Shown one piece after another: positions 1 through 7,730 of a stretch of DNA of 15,640 nt (position 1 is the first letter of the stretch; every line of letters begins with the position of its first letter). This DNA comes from Chloroflexota bacterium (lineage in GTDB: Bacteria > Chloroflexota > Anaerolineae > Aggregatilineales > Phototrophicaceae): contig JAEZAF010000055.1 in NCBI GenBank assembly GCA_023430545.1, forward strand, positions 1 to 15,640, written 5' to 3'. The notes under the pieces were generated by a model. That model did no database searches and was not told the DNA's origin. It saw only the letters and a list, made by a program, of their open reading frames with translations. The translations under genes were made by a program, and so were the position numbers.

Positions 1-1098
1 AACTATGCCGCCACCCATGAAGCCAGCAAAAATCTGTACACACTGGTTTGGGACTACGATCAGGTCGGGTTCGGGGAATGCTGCGGACGTAGTGGTCACA
101 CGCTGCGCAAGGGTGTGCAGTTCGCCCGCTATGACCTTTCACTGCTGGCGGCGGACCTGTTCGGCTGGCAGTTGGAGCCGGTCACGACTGAGATGCAGCA
201 GTACCTCACCGGACGTCCGCCGCAGGGTGTCACCGCCGATGCCTACTGGCTCGGTTTCGGCTGGAGCTGGCTGCTGCTGATCCCCGGTATCGTCATCGGC
301 TATCGCGGCAAGTGGTGGGCGTGGCTGTGGGCGGTCAATGTGGCGGTCTGGATCGCGTGGCTGCCGAATGCCTATCAGAATAACCTGACGCTGTGGCTGG
401 GCTTTGGCGCGATTCTGGCATTGGCCCCGCTGATCTTCATCACCACGCAGAAGGTGGATGCAGCCGATCCGCAGCCGGTCTGGACGTGGCTGCTGCTGAG
501 TATCGGCGTGGCACTGGTGACGGCGCATCTGGCCTACTGGATCGGTTCTCAGCGTTACAGCACGCGCTACTATTTCGAAATGGTGGCAGGCCTGTGCCTG
601 ATCAGCGCGATCCCGCTGGCATGGCTGATCCGCCGTGTGCCACCATTGAAGCCGGTGATTTATCTCGCGCTGGCCGCCGTCTGCCTGTGGAGCCTGATCA
701 GCTACAGCACACCGCGTATCGACGCCCTGCGCGACTTCAACCGCGTCAACCCGACCCTGATCGAGCAGGTCAACGCCCGCCGCCAGAACCCGGAAAGACC
801 GGTACTGGTGATCGTCAACGGGAACGGCGTAAGCTGGCGCTCCTATGGCGCACTGATGGCACTCACGAATCCTTTTCTCGACAGTGACATTGTCGCCGCC
901 TATGACAATCAGCGTAACAATACACGGGCGGCGATTCTGGCACTATTCCCGGATCGCGAGATCATCGAGATGGGGGCTACTGATGCGGCGGGTGGGGATC
1001 ACTCGTGGTTTCTGGATAGCTGTCCCGAAGGGGTAGATAAACTGGAAATCGGCGCGTGCCCGTTTGCCAATCCGCCACGAGAATGGGGGCAGTCGTAG
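1..1098 (+). CDS. ArnT/PMT-like membrane glycosyltransferase, 3' part
   Basis: The frame is open from the first base, so the gene is 5'-truncated by the window; 365 codons are visible before TAG. Visible residues 1-75 form an extracytoplasmic segment with GFGECCGRSGHTLRKG and a following LFGW, a pattern I associate with Chloroflexota dolichyl-phosphate-mannose mannosyltransferase-like (GT39/GT-C fold) proteins. About six hydrophobic segments follow (near visible residues 86-100, 105-121, 130-148, 160-181, 190-212, 219-235), then a soluble tail of roughly 120 residues. Such enzymes transfer a sugar from a polyprenyl-phosphate donor on the outer face of the membrane. The catalytic Asp-Glu loop would lie in the missing N-terminal part, so activity cannot be judged. 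It converges on the next gene with 43 bp between stops. Membrane protein: sure; glycosyltransferase: probable from tail motifs only. Confidence 0.7.
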   Translation, partial: NYAATHEASKNLYTLVWDYDQVGFGECCGRSGHTLRKGVQFARYDLSLLAADLFGWQLEPVTTEMQQYLTGRPPQGVTADAYWLGFGWSWLLLIPGIVIGYRGKWWAWLWAVNVAVWIAWLPNAYQNNLTLWLGFGAILALAPLIFITTQKVDAADPQPVWTWLLLSIGVALVTAHLAYWIGSQRYSTRYYFEMVAGLCLISAIPLAWLIRRVPPLKPVIYLALAAVCLWSLISYSTPRIDALRDFNRVNPTLIEQVNARRQNPERPVLVIVNGNGVSWRSYGALMALTNPFLDSDIVAAYDNQRNNTRAAILALFPDREIIEMGATDAAGGDHSWFLDSCPEGVDKLEIGACPFANPPREWGQS

Positions 1099-1141
1099 CG
1101 ACCATCGGCCTACGGCAGGTTATCCCTGTAAAGGTAAAGCG

Positions 1142-1558
1142 TCAGGATGGCTTTGTCGCTGATTGAGATCCTTCATCCTCAGCAGGCTGCATTTTCTGGA
1201 TGTAGGCGTAGACTTCGTCGTAACTGTTGAACCAGCGGATATTGTTGCGGCGGGTGGCGTTGGAGAGGGATCGTGCGATGACACGGGCGAGGGTGTTGGT
1301 GCCGATGACCAGCCATTCCTTCAGGGTGGGGTGGCGGAATGGCCCCCACAGCGCGCCGGTGATGGTGTCAATCAGGGGGAACTGCGGGTCCTTGAGGAGA
1401 TCGACCAGCACATAGGTTGGCTCATCTGCTGCCTCAAGCCGAGCGGTAATGTCTTTGAAAGCCGCCTGAACATCTGCGGTGCGAACGGTATGTTCCCACA
1501 GCATAACCATTGCAGGGTACCCCTCAACTGATTCGATGCGTACAGTGGGCTGGCTCAT
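1142..1558 (-). CDS. STAS/SpoIIAA-like small cytoplasmic protein
   Basis: 138 aa, no signal peptide or membrane segment. The alternation of strands and helices, with TYVLVDLLKDPQF (a strand followed by a loop), a helix, EWLVIGTNTLARVIARSL (strand plus helix) and a final WFNSYDEVYAYIQ helix, resembles the SpoIIAA-like/STAS-fold proteins common in Chloroflexota, where the last 'F-x-S-x-x-E-A' helix is typical. These proteins are usually regulatory or protein-binding; the partner here is unknown. The ATG at 1558 has an AAGGAT Shine-Dalgarno about 8 nt upstream. A 122-nt AT-rich gap separates it from the upstream secreted-protein gene, enough for its own promoter. The last residues (EDEGSQSATKPS) look disordered. 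Fold assignment is by eye; function is unknown. Confidence 0.72.
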   Translation of the reverse strand: MSQPTVRIESVEGYPAMVMLWEHTVRTADVQAAFKDITARLEAADEPTYVLVDLLKDPQFPLIDTITGALWGPFRHPTLKEWLVIGTNTLARVIARSLSNATRRNNIRWFNSYDEVYAYIQKMQPAEDEGSQSATKPS

Positions 1559-1586
1559 GGAAAATCCTTAACAACTTCAATCTGGG

Positions 1587-1647
1587 TTAACGTTTGTTAA
1601 TTATAGGTGTGTCTCCACAATTTATGCGCGAATCTTTACTTTTGCAA
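1587..1647 (-). promoter_or_regulatory. Candidate promoter and operator-like palindrome for the STAS-like gene
   Basis: This stretch is distinctly AT-rich for the window. On the minus strand, TTGCAA (1647-1642) and TAAATT (1624-1619) are separated by 17 nt and fit sigma-70 -35/-10 boxes at 4/6 each; an exact TATAAT (1605-1600) lies further down but lacks a good -35. Overlapping its end is the inverted repeat TTAACGTTTGTTAA (1587-1600; 5-bp arms), placed where a repressor could block initiation. Consensus sequences were judged by eye and the operator role is inference. Confidence 0.35.
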
Positions 1648-1680
1648 CTAAATAATTACATCTGTTCAGAAAATTCATGC

Positions 1681-3264
1681 CTATCGTCCTGCTAACTCCC
1701 ATACCCAGGTATTATTAAAGCGGCATGTCGTATCGATACTCTCATAATTTACGACAGCCACGCCAATCTCGCCTGCGCCGGTGGTGAGTGAAGTCTGACC
1801 AGCATAGCGCCGGTTGACGTAGAAATGCGCCTGCTCCCCCTGCTGAATCACCAGCAGATTCTGCGTGCCGGATGGGGCGGTCTCGGTTTCTGCGAACAAA
1901 CCGGGTGTGAAGCTGTCTCCCACACGGCTGGCGAGGCCATATCCCCCGGACTGGTCGATAAAGGCGAGGCTGTAATCCGTCTCGGAAGCGCTGCCGAACA
2001 CCAGTCCACAGCCGACCACGCCGGTACCACCCGCCTGCCATGTCAGGTCCGTGCTGATGACCAGATCGCCGAAGGTCGAGCCGCGGCCCAACAGTACCCG
2101 ACTGACACCGGGGTTAATGCGCTGGCTGAAGCTCTCCGCCACATTCAGGCCTGTCTGTCCGCCGGGAGTGATCACGCGCCGCCGTTCCAGTTCCTGAATG
2201 GTCAGCGACTGGACACCGGGCATAAGCTGCATCGGGATAATCTCGGCATCACCGACGGTCAGGGGAGTCGTCAGCGTGATATTTTCAAAACTGGCCTGCG
2301 ACTGGCTGTCGATATTATCGGTGGTTTCAATGTACAGGCCGATTTCCCCGCTGAGCAGCGGCTGTTGGGTATCCACTGCCTGCCCGACGAACGCGCCGTT
2401 GTAGAACACATCAAACGCCGCCTGATTCGCCAGCACGCCAAGCCGGAAATTCTCCTGACCGGCGACAATTGCCGGATGCGAAGTCCAGTCGCGCAGAACA
2501 CGCTCACCGCTGCGATCCACACGGATCATGCGCCACTGCCCCTGATGATTGACCATCACCGCATAGTAGACCGCTGCCGTGCGGCGCAGCATCATCCCGG
2601 CACGCCAGCCGGAGCGTCCGCTGACATTCACCAGTTCAGCATCCACATAGAAGTCATCATATTCGGTCGGGGCAGTGGACGATTCATCCCCATTGGCCGC
2701 GACAGTCGCAGCGGTGGGCTGCGCGTAGCCGCGAGTCAGTGTGCCCTGTGCCGACAGGGTAAGCTGCCCGATAATCTGGTCGAGGATCACATCAGCGGTC
2801 GCCTGCCATGTGGTGGTGTCTGCCTCGAAGTCATCGGTCAGTGTTACCTGTGGATAGCCATTCGTGAGCAGCAGACGGTAGCCGCCGCTGGTTTCGCCAT
2901 ATGCGCTGATGGTCACGGTGTAGGTATCGGTACGCGGCAGGGTCACAGCCTGAAGCAGTGCATCCAGTGTGCCGGGATAGGCGATATCGTCACTGCTGAC
3001 GAGTGCCCCGCCGCTGGTGCTGCCGAGGGTCAGGGTCGGATCCAGGCTGCTGCCTTCCGACGGCTGGCCGTAAATCGAGATGACCGAGCCTTCAATCCCA
3101 CGGAAGCGCCAGACCGCTTCTTCTCCGGGGCTTAACTCGCCTTCAACCGCGATATACGGTTCGAGCACACCTTCTTCGGGTTCCTGCGCCGTCACAGGTA
3201 CGACGGTTGGCAGAGAAAAGGCCAGCAGAAACGCAATCATGCATAAAAACAGACGGTATTTCAT
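1681..3264 (-). CDS. Secreted PPC-domain protein with LamG/DUF1080-like tail
   Basis: 527 aa from the ATG at 3264, chosen because GAGGT sits 6 nt upstream; a TTG directly before it merely extends the frame. The N-terminus KYRLFLCMIAFLLAFSLP...VTAQE is a Sec signal peptide, cleaved about residue 27. Residues ~33-135 look like a bacterial pre-peptidase C-terminal (PPC) beta-sandwich: 'DPTLTLGSTSGG..VSSDD', then 'LPRTDTYTVTISAYGETSGGYRLLL'. The rest (about 140-527) has two related beta-rich modules with concanavalin/3-keto-disaccharide-hydrolase-like features (FEADTTTWQ, GLYIETTD; then FGDLVISTDLTWQ, GEIGVAV). No catalytic signature is visible; a surface-binding or adhesive role is plausible. 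Followed after 122 nt by the STAS-like gene, preceded by the two-TM protein gene with a 77-nt gap. Confidence 0.82.
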   Translation of the reverse strand: MKYRLFLCMIAFLLAFSLPTVVPVTAQEPEEGVLEPYIAVEGELSPGEEAVWRFRGIEGSVISIYGQPSEGSSLDPTLTLGSTSGGALVSSDDIAYPGTLDALLQAVTLPRTDTYTVTISAYGETSGGYRLLLTNGYPQVTLTDDFEADTTTWQATADVILDQIIGQLTLSAQGTLTRGYAQPTAATVAANGDESSTAPTEYDDFYVDAELVNVSGRSGWRAGMMLRRTAAVYYAVMVNHQGQWRMIRVDRSGERVLRDWTSHPAIVAGQENFRLGVLANQAAFDVFYNGAFVGQAVDTQQPLLSGEIGLYIETTDNIDSQSQASFENITLTTPLTVGDAEIIPMQLMPGVQSLTIQELERRRVITPGGQTGLNVAESFSQRINPGVSRVLLGRGSTFGDLVISTDLTWQAGGTGVVGCGLVFGSASETDYSLAFIDQSGGYGLASRVGDSFTPGLFAETETAPSGTQNLLVIQQGEQAHFYVNRRYAGQTSLTTGAGEIGVAVVNYESIDTTCRFNNTWVWELAGR

Positions 3265-3341
3265 CAATTTACCTCATGGACGGACACGACGATGCTAGTT
3301 TCATCGCATATCCGCCCGTTACGGAATGCACGGCCCAATGA

Positions 3342-4136
3342 TTAATGATCGAGCGGCATCCACTCTGGGAACTGCTGCTTTAAACGGTCGATATAGCGCC
3401 GGAAATCGGCCTGAGACATCTCCGCGCCTTCGCTCCAGCGGGCATCTTCGGCGGTGTGAAGGCGGCGCTGCTGTCCGGCCAGCTTCAGATCCTGCATCTC
3501 GGTCTTCTTGCGCGGCTGAAGGGCTGAAATCTGTTTGTTGTAAGGCATCATCTCGAACTCTGTCGGCGAGACAAAGGTGTACACCGGCAGATAGACATCA
3601 TCCTGATGGAGCGCAATCGCAACCATGTACCAGCCCTTCGGGATGCGTGTGCGTTTGGAGATGGTAAAGCGCCACATCAGTACGTTGACATGCTGGCCGC
3701 CATCAATCTCGCGCTGGATATTGTCGCGCAGCACGAGCTGAATGCGGTCATCAACGATGCGCAGGGCACGTCCACTGGGCCAGCGCTGCTTGAACAGCCG
3801 GTCGATGACCTGCGTCATGATGGTCGCGCCTGCCAGTGCCACCCCCGCCGCGATGATGTTGATGCCGCTCATCTGTGGGACCAGCCATGTGGTGAGCATA
3901 TACAGAATCACCGCGCTGATCAGGAATACCCCAACCACCGCGATCCGCAGACCTCCATGTTCGGGATCTACGGGCACGCTGAACACATCAGGCGCTGGCG
4001 CTGGAGAGGTCATGTCACTTGTCAAGTCCATGAGGGCCGTGCTTTCAATCTCGTAAGATACTTCGAATTTCGCCGGAATCATAACGGTAATCGATGCGGC
4101 TGCAAATAGTGAGGGTGAGTCGCCCGTTCGCGCCAT
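3342..4136 (-). CDS. Two-TM hypothetical membrane protein
   Basis: 264 aa, family not recognised. Residues 1-60 are polar. Two hydrophobic helices follow (about 63-86, GGLRIAVVGVFLISAVILYM, and about 91-110, INIIAAGVALAGATIM), so both tails probably share one side. The C-terminal ~150 residues are soluble and charged, with a beta-rich part (VLMWRFTISKRTRIPKGWYMVAIAL) and a basic helix ending FRRYIDRLKQQFPEW. The ATG at 4136 lies 3 nt after the stop of the CoA-transferase gene, suggesting translational coupling; no strong Shine-Dalgarno is seen. Residue Met19 (position 4082) is an alternative start, also without a clear site. Same-strand spacing argues for one operon with the genes on either side. 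Function unknown. Confidence 0.72.
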   Translation of the reverse strand: MARTGDSPSLFAAASITVMIPAKFEVSYEIESTALMDLTSDMTSPAPAPDVFSVPVDPEHGGLRIAVVGVFLISAVILYMLTTWLVPQMSGINIIAAGVALAGATIMTQVIDRLFKQRWPSGRALRIVDDRIQLVLRDNIQREIDGGQHVNVLMWRFTISKRTRIPKGWYMVAIALHQDDVYLPVYTFVSPTEFEMMPYNKQISALQPRKKTEMQDLKLAGQQRRLHTAEDARWSEGAEMSQADFRRYIDRLKQQFPEWMPLDH

Positions 4137-4139
4137 CCG

Positions 4140-5306
4140 TCACTGGACAGCCAGCCGTACTACCCCCGCCGCCGCCAGCGAATCAAGTTCCGCGTCACTG
4201 TAACCGGCTGCCAGCAGCACTTCCCGCGTATGCTGGCCGTAATCCGGGATCTGATTGGTGATCTCCGGTGTGTGATCGGTGATGCGCAGCGGGCTTCGCA
4301 GCCAGGTCGTGCCATCGTCGAAGCGACCGAGTGCCCCGCGTGCCTTCAACTGTGGGTCGTCGTGGATCGTCCCCGGTGCGGCCACCTGCGAGAAGCAGCA
4401 GTCGGCATCACCGAGCAGCGTTTCCCATGTGGCGCTGTCCCGCTGGCCGAAGAGTCCCTGTAATTCCTTCTTCAGATAGGTCTGCATGTCCGGCGTCTGA
4501 TACACGTCGATCAGGTCCGGGCGTTCGATGGCGGTGCAGAAGTTCTTCCAGAATTTTTCTTCCAGCGCGGCCAGTGCCACATACTGACCATCCGCGCAGC
4601 GATAGACACTGTAACACGCCAGCCCGCCGCTAAGCTGGCCGGGGCCAGTCTGACCGAAGGCCGCTTCGGTCCATGCGTAGAGCGCGAAAGGAAGGGCCGC
4701 CTCGGTAAAGCTGATATCGATGTATGCGCCGCGCTTCTGCTCATCACGTTCCCGCCGGAAGAGTGCCGCCGTAATCGCTGCCACCGCCGCATAAGCTCCA
4801 CCGATGTCGGCGAACTGCCCACCGGGGACCTGCGGCTGTGCTGTCGCGCCGATCAGACCGGCCTGTGAGACGTAGTTCAGGTCGTGTCCGCTGACCTGTG
4901 CCTGTGGGCCGTCCACACCATAGCCGGACATCGAGCAGTACACGAGTTTCGGGTTGAGTTTCCTGAGCGTCTCGTAATCCGCGCCGATGCGTTCCGTCAC
5001 ACCGGGGCGAAAACCTTCGACCAGCACATCCGCGTCCTTCACCAGCCGATGCAGCACCTGCTGCCCGCGTGTATCCTTGAGGTTGATGACCGCGCTGCGC
5101 TTGCCACGATTATTCATGCGAAAGAACACGCTCTGTCCATCCAGCCGGGGACGAAACCAGCGGGCATAATCGCCGCCCTGTGGATCTTCAATCTTTGTCA
5201 CCTCCGCGCCGAGATCGACCAGCATCAGCGTGCAGACCGATCCCGGCAGCAGGCGTGTCAGATCGAGGACGCGAATCCCCTCAAGCGGCAGTGAAGCAGA
5301 TGTCAT
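4140..5306 (-). CDS. CaiB/BaiF family III CoA-transferase, AMACR-like
   Basis: 388 aa from ATG 5306; GGAAGG lies 8 nt upstream of it, whereas the in-frame ATG at 5312 is only 2 nt from that site. The family start LEGIRVLDLTRLLPG...LVDLGAEVTKIE and VEGFRPGVTERIG are classic CaiB/BaiF. Numbering from ATG 5312: GHDLNY (His143), FADIGG (Asp169, the acyl-carrying Asp of CoA-transferases) and ALEEKFW (Glu251) align with the His/Asp/Glu set of alpha-methylacyl-CoA racemase (His126/Asp156/Glu241 in the mycobacterial enzyme). So it may epimerise 2-methylacyl-CoA or transfer CoA between organic acids; sequence alone does not decide, but GHD-N-Y plus this Glu favours the racemase-like subgroup. Full length for the family. 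Directly followed (3 nt) by the two-TM gene; 119 nt after the upstream glycosyltransferase stop. Confidence 0.9.
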   Translation of the reverse strand: MTSASLPLEGIRVLDLTRLLPGSVCTLMLVDLGAEVTKIEDPQGGDYARWFRPRLDGQSVFFRMNNRGKRSAVINLKDTRGQQVLHRLVKDADVLVEGFRPGVTERIGADYETLRKLNPKLVYCSMSGYGVDGPQAQVSGHDLNYVSQAGLIGATAQPQVPGGQFADIGGAYAAVAAITAALFRRERDEQKRGAYIDISFTEAALPFALYAWTEAAFGQTGPGQLSGGLACYSVYRCADGQYVALAALEEKFWKNFCTAIERPDLIDVYQTPDMQTYLKKELQGLFGQRDSATWETLLGDADCCFSQVAAPGTIHDDPQLKARGALGRFDDGTTWLRSPLRITDHTPEITNQIPDYGQHTREVLLAAGYSDAELDSLAAAGVVRLAVQ

Positions 5307-5327
5307 TTGCATTTCCTTCCAGATTAG

Positions 5328-5350
5328 CGCAGCGCCTGTCTCAGGCTGCG
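5328..5350 (-). other. Imperfect stem-loop ahead of the CoA-transferase RBS
   Basis: CGCAG-CCTG and CAGG-CTGCG arms (with a 2-nt bulge) around a 3-nt loop, between the glycosyltransferase stop and the CoA-transferase ribosome-binding site. No U-run follows on the minus-strand transcript, so a rho-independent terminator is not supported; it may be an mRNA-processing or leader structure, or chance. Confidence 0.25.
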
Positions 5351-5425
5351 GACTATCCCTACATTTCGCGTATTTGCTGATTTCCGAATATCCAGATAAC
5401 CCACTGTACGCCGTGACATCAGATG

Positions 5426-7558
5426 TTATTCAATTTCGAGATCGAACCAGTTGCCTGCCGGACTGCCTGAAGCGTCCAGCACATCCAGCGGGAAATACTG
5501 CCCGGACTGCGTCCCCGTCCCCAGCCGGTAAAACCCGACGCGCAGAAGCGCCGCCTGATCGAGCGCGGCAGATGGGTCCATCGGCTGCCATGTGAGCAGA
5601 CGGTCGCCCTCACACCAGTAACGCGCCAGCCAGAAACGGCTGTCGCGCTGCTGGATCATCCCGCCGTTCGCGTCAAGCAGATGGGTGAAGTACTGGACAT
5701 CGGCTGCATCGGGCATCAGCAGCGACTCCGCTGGTGATGCTGGCAGACGCCATTCCAGATAGACGCGCTCCGGCGTCAGGGCGTAACCAGTCAGCGAGAC
5801 ACCGTTGCTGTAATGCACCGGCGTGTCCAGCGGCTGGATCTCCACCAGTGCGCGTCTGTCTGGCGTGCTGTCCGATTGGCTGACGATGTATTCACCCTCA
5901 CCGGCACGTGCAGTGTATCGGGAGACCGTATCGGTCTGATACAGTGCCGCCAGCTCGCCTGATCCACCAGCGACCGTCGGCGTCAGCAGCGCCGCAAATG
6001 TCCCCGACGACTCCGGTGGGAAGACGGCAAAGCCATCGCCCGGCAGCACCTGCACACACTCCGCAGAGCGCCGCAGCATCGACAGCCAGCGCGCCGGTTC
6101 AACATCGAACAGCGGATCGAGGCCGTCGGTCAGGGTTTCGCTGTCATTGACGATCAGCACACGGTCAAACGGCAGCAGGGCATCGCGCACCGGCAGCAGA
6201 TCCCGCAGCGGTGTAGTGTAGCCTGATGTCCCCGCGCCGAGTTCGATACGCTGGCTGGTGACGAAGCGCAGCGCTCCGCGCCACCAGAATCCCTGTGTGA
6301 GTAAAATCGCACCCACGCCAACCAGTAACGCAGCCCGCACGTAGTGCGACCGCCCACCGACCAGCTTCTGCGCCCCGTCGATCAGGCCATCTACTCCGAC
6401 TCCTGTCAGCAGCGCGAATACCGGCAGCGCCCCGATCAGGTAATGGGGATAAAACACCGTCCATGTGACGCTGAAGACCACCACCGGCAGCAGCATCCAC
6501 GCGGTCAGCAGGGGTGCGATTTGCCTCAATCGGGGCCGTATCCAGATGACGAAACCGCCGAGCAGTGTCAGTCCGGCGACCAGCAGCCAGAGTCCCGGCA
6601 GCGGCGGCACATTTGACAGCAGATCCGCCTGCTGTTGGGGTGCGATCCAGCGCTCGACGCCGAGTCCGCTGGCGAATAATAGGGCGGTTTCTAAAGCATT
6701 AGAAGTCAGCAGGGATTCGGTTTGGGCTTCGGCACGGCTGTCGGCTGTGGAAAGCGCCGCGCTCAAACGGGTGGGATCAGCGCTCAGTGTCTGCGCCAAT
6801 CCGATAATATATGGCAGCATGACCAGCACCGATATCACCACCGAGACGATCAAAGCCCGACGGTCAAGCGTCCGGTGACGCCAGCCGATCCACAAGAGGA
6901 CGGCGTACAGCGGCAGCAGCGCCCATCCGGCAAAGTGAATCTGAAGTGCCCACAGCAGCACGGGCAGACAGAGCACCTGTGCCCAGCGTCTGCGCTCAAT
7001 GAATCCGAGCAGGCCGAGCGCGATTGCCATCAGCATAAACGGCGTCATAAAGTCCTGCGCCCAGATCTTGCGGCTGTACAGCACCGCCCACGGGCTGAGC
7101 GCGTACACCAGCCCCGCAACCAGCCCGGCATTGGGCCCGAGATAACGGTGTCCTATAACCCACACCAGCCCGACGCCGATCACATTCAGCGCGGCCACGT
7201 ACATCGTTGCCAACAGCGGATCATCGCTGAAGAGATACGGCAGCGCCATCACATACACCGACTGCGGCGGATTCGGCAGCCCGACTGATGAGATGATGCC
7301 GGTCAGCGGGAAGTTCTCACCAAGTGCCATGTCCTGCGCCAGCAGCGCGACCATCGCTTCATCGTGATAGAACTCGACAGACTGCGCATCCCCGAAGCGC
7401 AGCACCGCCGCGATCAGCAGCACGAGGAGCAGCGTGATAAGATCCCGCGTGCGAATCGGTGTCAGTGACAGTGCAGACGATGAAAATTGGATCGATTGGG
7501 CCGGTGAAGGAGTCAAAGCATGTGTCCGAACGAATACAGGATCAGGTCGATGGATCAC
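5426..7558 (-). CDS. GT39/ArnT-like membrane glycosyltransferase
   Basis: 710 aa. After a polar N-terminus, the first helix (about 40-54) leads to VEFYHDEAMVALLAQDM, whose Asp66-Glu67 is the acidic pair of the first outside loop in GT-C enzymes (GT39/GT83), expected to serve as catalytic base or metal ligand. About ten more helices follow (near 115-137, 143-160, 170-187, 194-226, 235-255, 322-339, 346-368, 374-390, 407-425), including ALSPWAVLYSRKIWAQDF and WTVFYPHYLIGALPVFALL, typical of the family. Residues ~430-710 are a soluble, mainly beta extracytoplasmic domain. It probably transfers a sugar from polyprenyl-phosphate to a protein, lipid or glycan. GTG start at 7558 with GAGG 4 nt upstream; no better start precedes the first helix. 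First gene of the leftward run; diverges from the hydrolase lipoprotein gene across about 170 bp. Confidence 0.87.
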   Translation of the reverse strand: MIHRPDPVFVRTHALTPSPAQSIQFSSSALSLTPIRTRDLITLLLVLLIAAVLRFGDAQSVEFYHDEAMVALLAQDMALGENFPLTGIISSVGLPNPPQSVYVMALPYLFSDDPLLATMYVAALNVIGVGLVWVIGHRYLGPNAGLVAGLVYALSPWAVLYSRKIWAQDFMTPFMLMAIALGLLGFIERRRWAQVLCLPVLLWALQIHFAGWALLPLYAVLLWIGWRHRTLDRRALIVSVVISVLVMLPYIIGLAQTLSADPTRLSAALSTADSRAEAQTESLLTSNALETALLFASGLGVERWIAPQQQADLLSNVPPLPGLWLLVAGLTLLGGFVIWIRPRLRQIAPLLTAWMLLPVVVFSVTWTVFYPHYLIGALPVFALLTGVGVDGLIDGAQKLVGGRSHYVRAALLVGVGAILLTQGFWWRGALRFVTSQRIELGAGTSGYTTPLRDLLPVRDALLPFDRVLIVNDSETLTDGLDPLFDVEPARWLSMLRRSAECVQVLPGDGFAVFPPESSGTFAALLTPTVAGGSGELAALYQTDTVSRYTARAGEGEYIVSQSDSTPDRRALVEIQPLDTPVHYSNGVSLTGYALTPERVYLEWRLPASPAESLLMPDAADVQYFTHLLDANGGMIQQRDSRFWLARYWCEGDRLLTWQPMDPSAALDQAALLRVGFYRLGTGTQSGQYFPLDVLDASGSPAGNWFDLEIE

Positions 7559-7647
7559 CTGACCTCAAAATGAACGCAGATGGATGAGACGAATCTTAGT
7601 CGCTGCATAGAGATGCGGCAAGACCGATCAGTCGAACCAGACGACTA

Positions 7648-7677
7648 CAGACAGAAATGTGATTTCGTCGGTACAAT
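7648..7677 (+). promoter_or_regulatory. Candidate promoter for the hydrolase lipoprotein gene
   Basis: In the divergent intergenic gap, CAGACA (7648-7653, 4/6 to TTGACA) and TACAAT (7672-7677, 5/6 to TATAAT) are 18 nt apart. Initiation would fall near 7684, giving a leader of about 45 nt to ATG 7731. Matched by eye only. Confidence 0.35.
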
Positions 7678-7730
7678 AGGCGGCCTGATTTATTGTGGTT
7701 TTATCCTTGGGAACATACATTCGGTATCTG

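Noticed and set aside
1825..3135. 436-codon open frame on the plus strand
   Set aside because: Antisense to the PPC-domain protein, which has a signal peptide, a Shine-Dalgarno and recognisable domains. The plus product is rich in His, Arg, Gln and Cys with no domain pattern.
7695..7730. GTG start adding 12 residues to the lipoprotein hydrolase
   Set aside because: The ATG at 7731 gives a standard short lipoprotein signal; the extension adds polar residues before it and has no Shine-Dalgarno.
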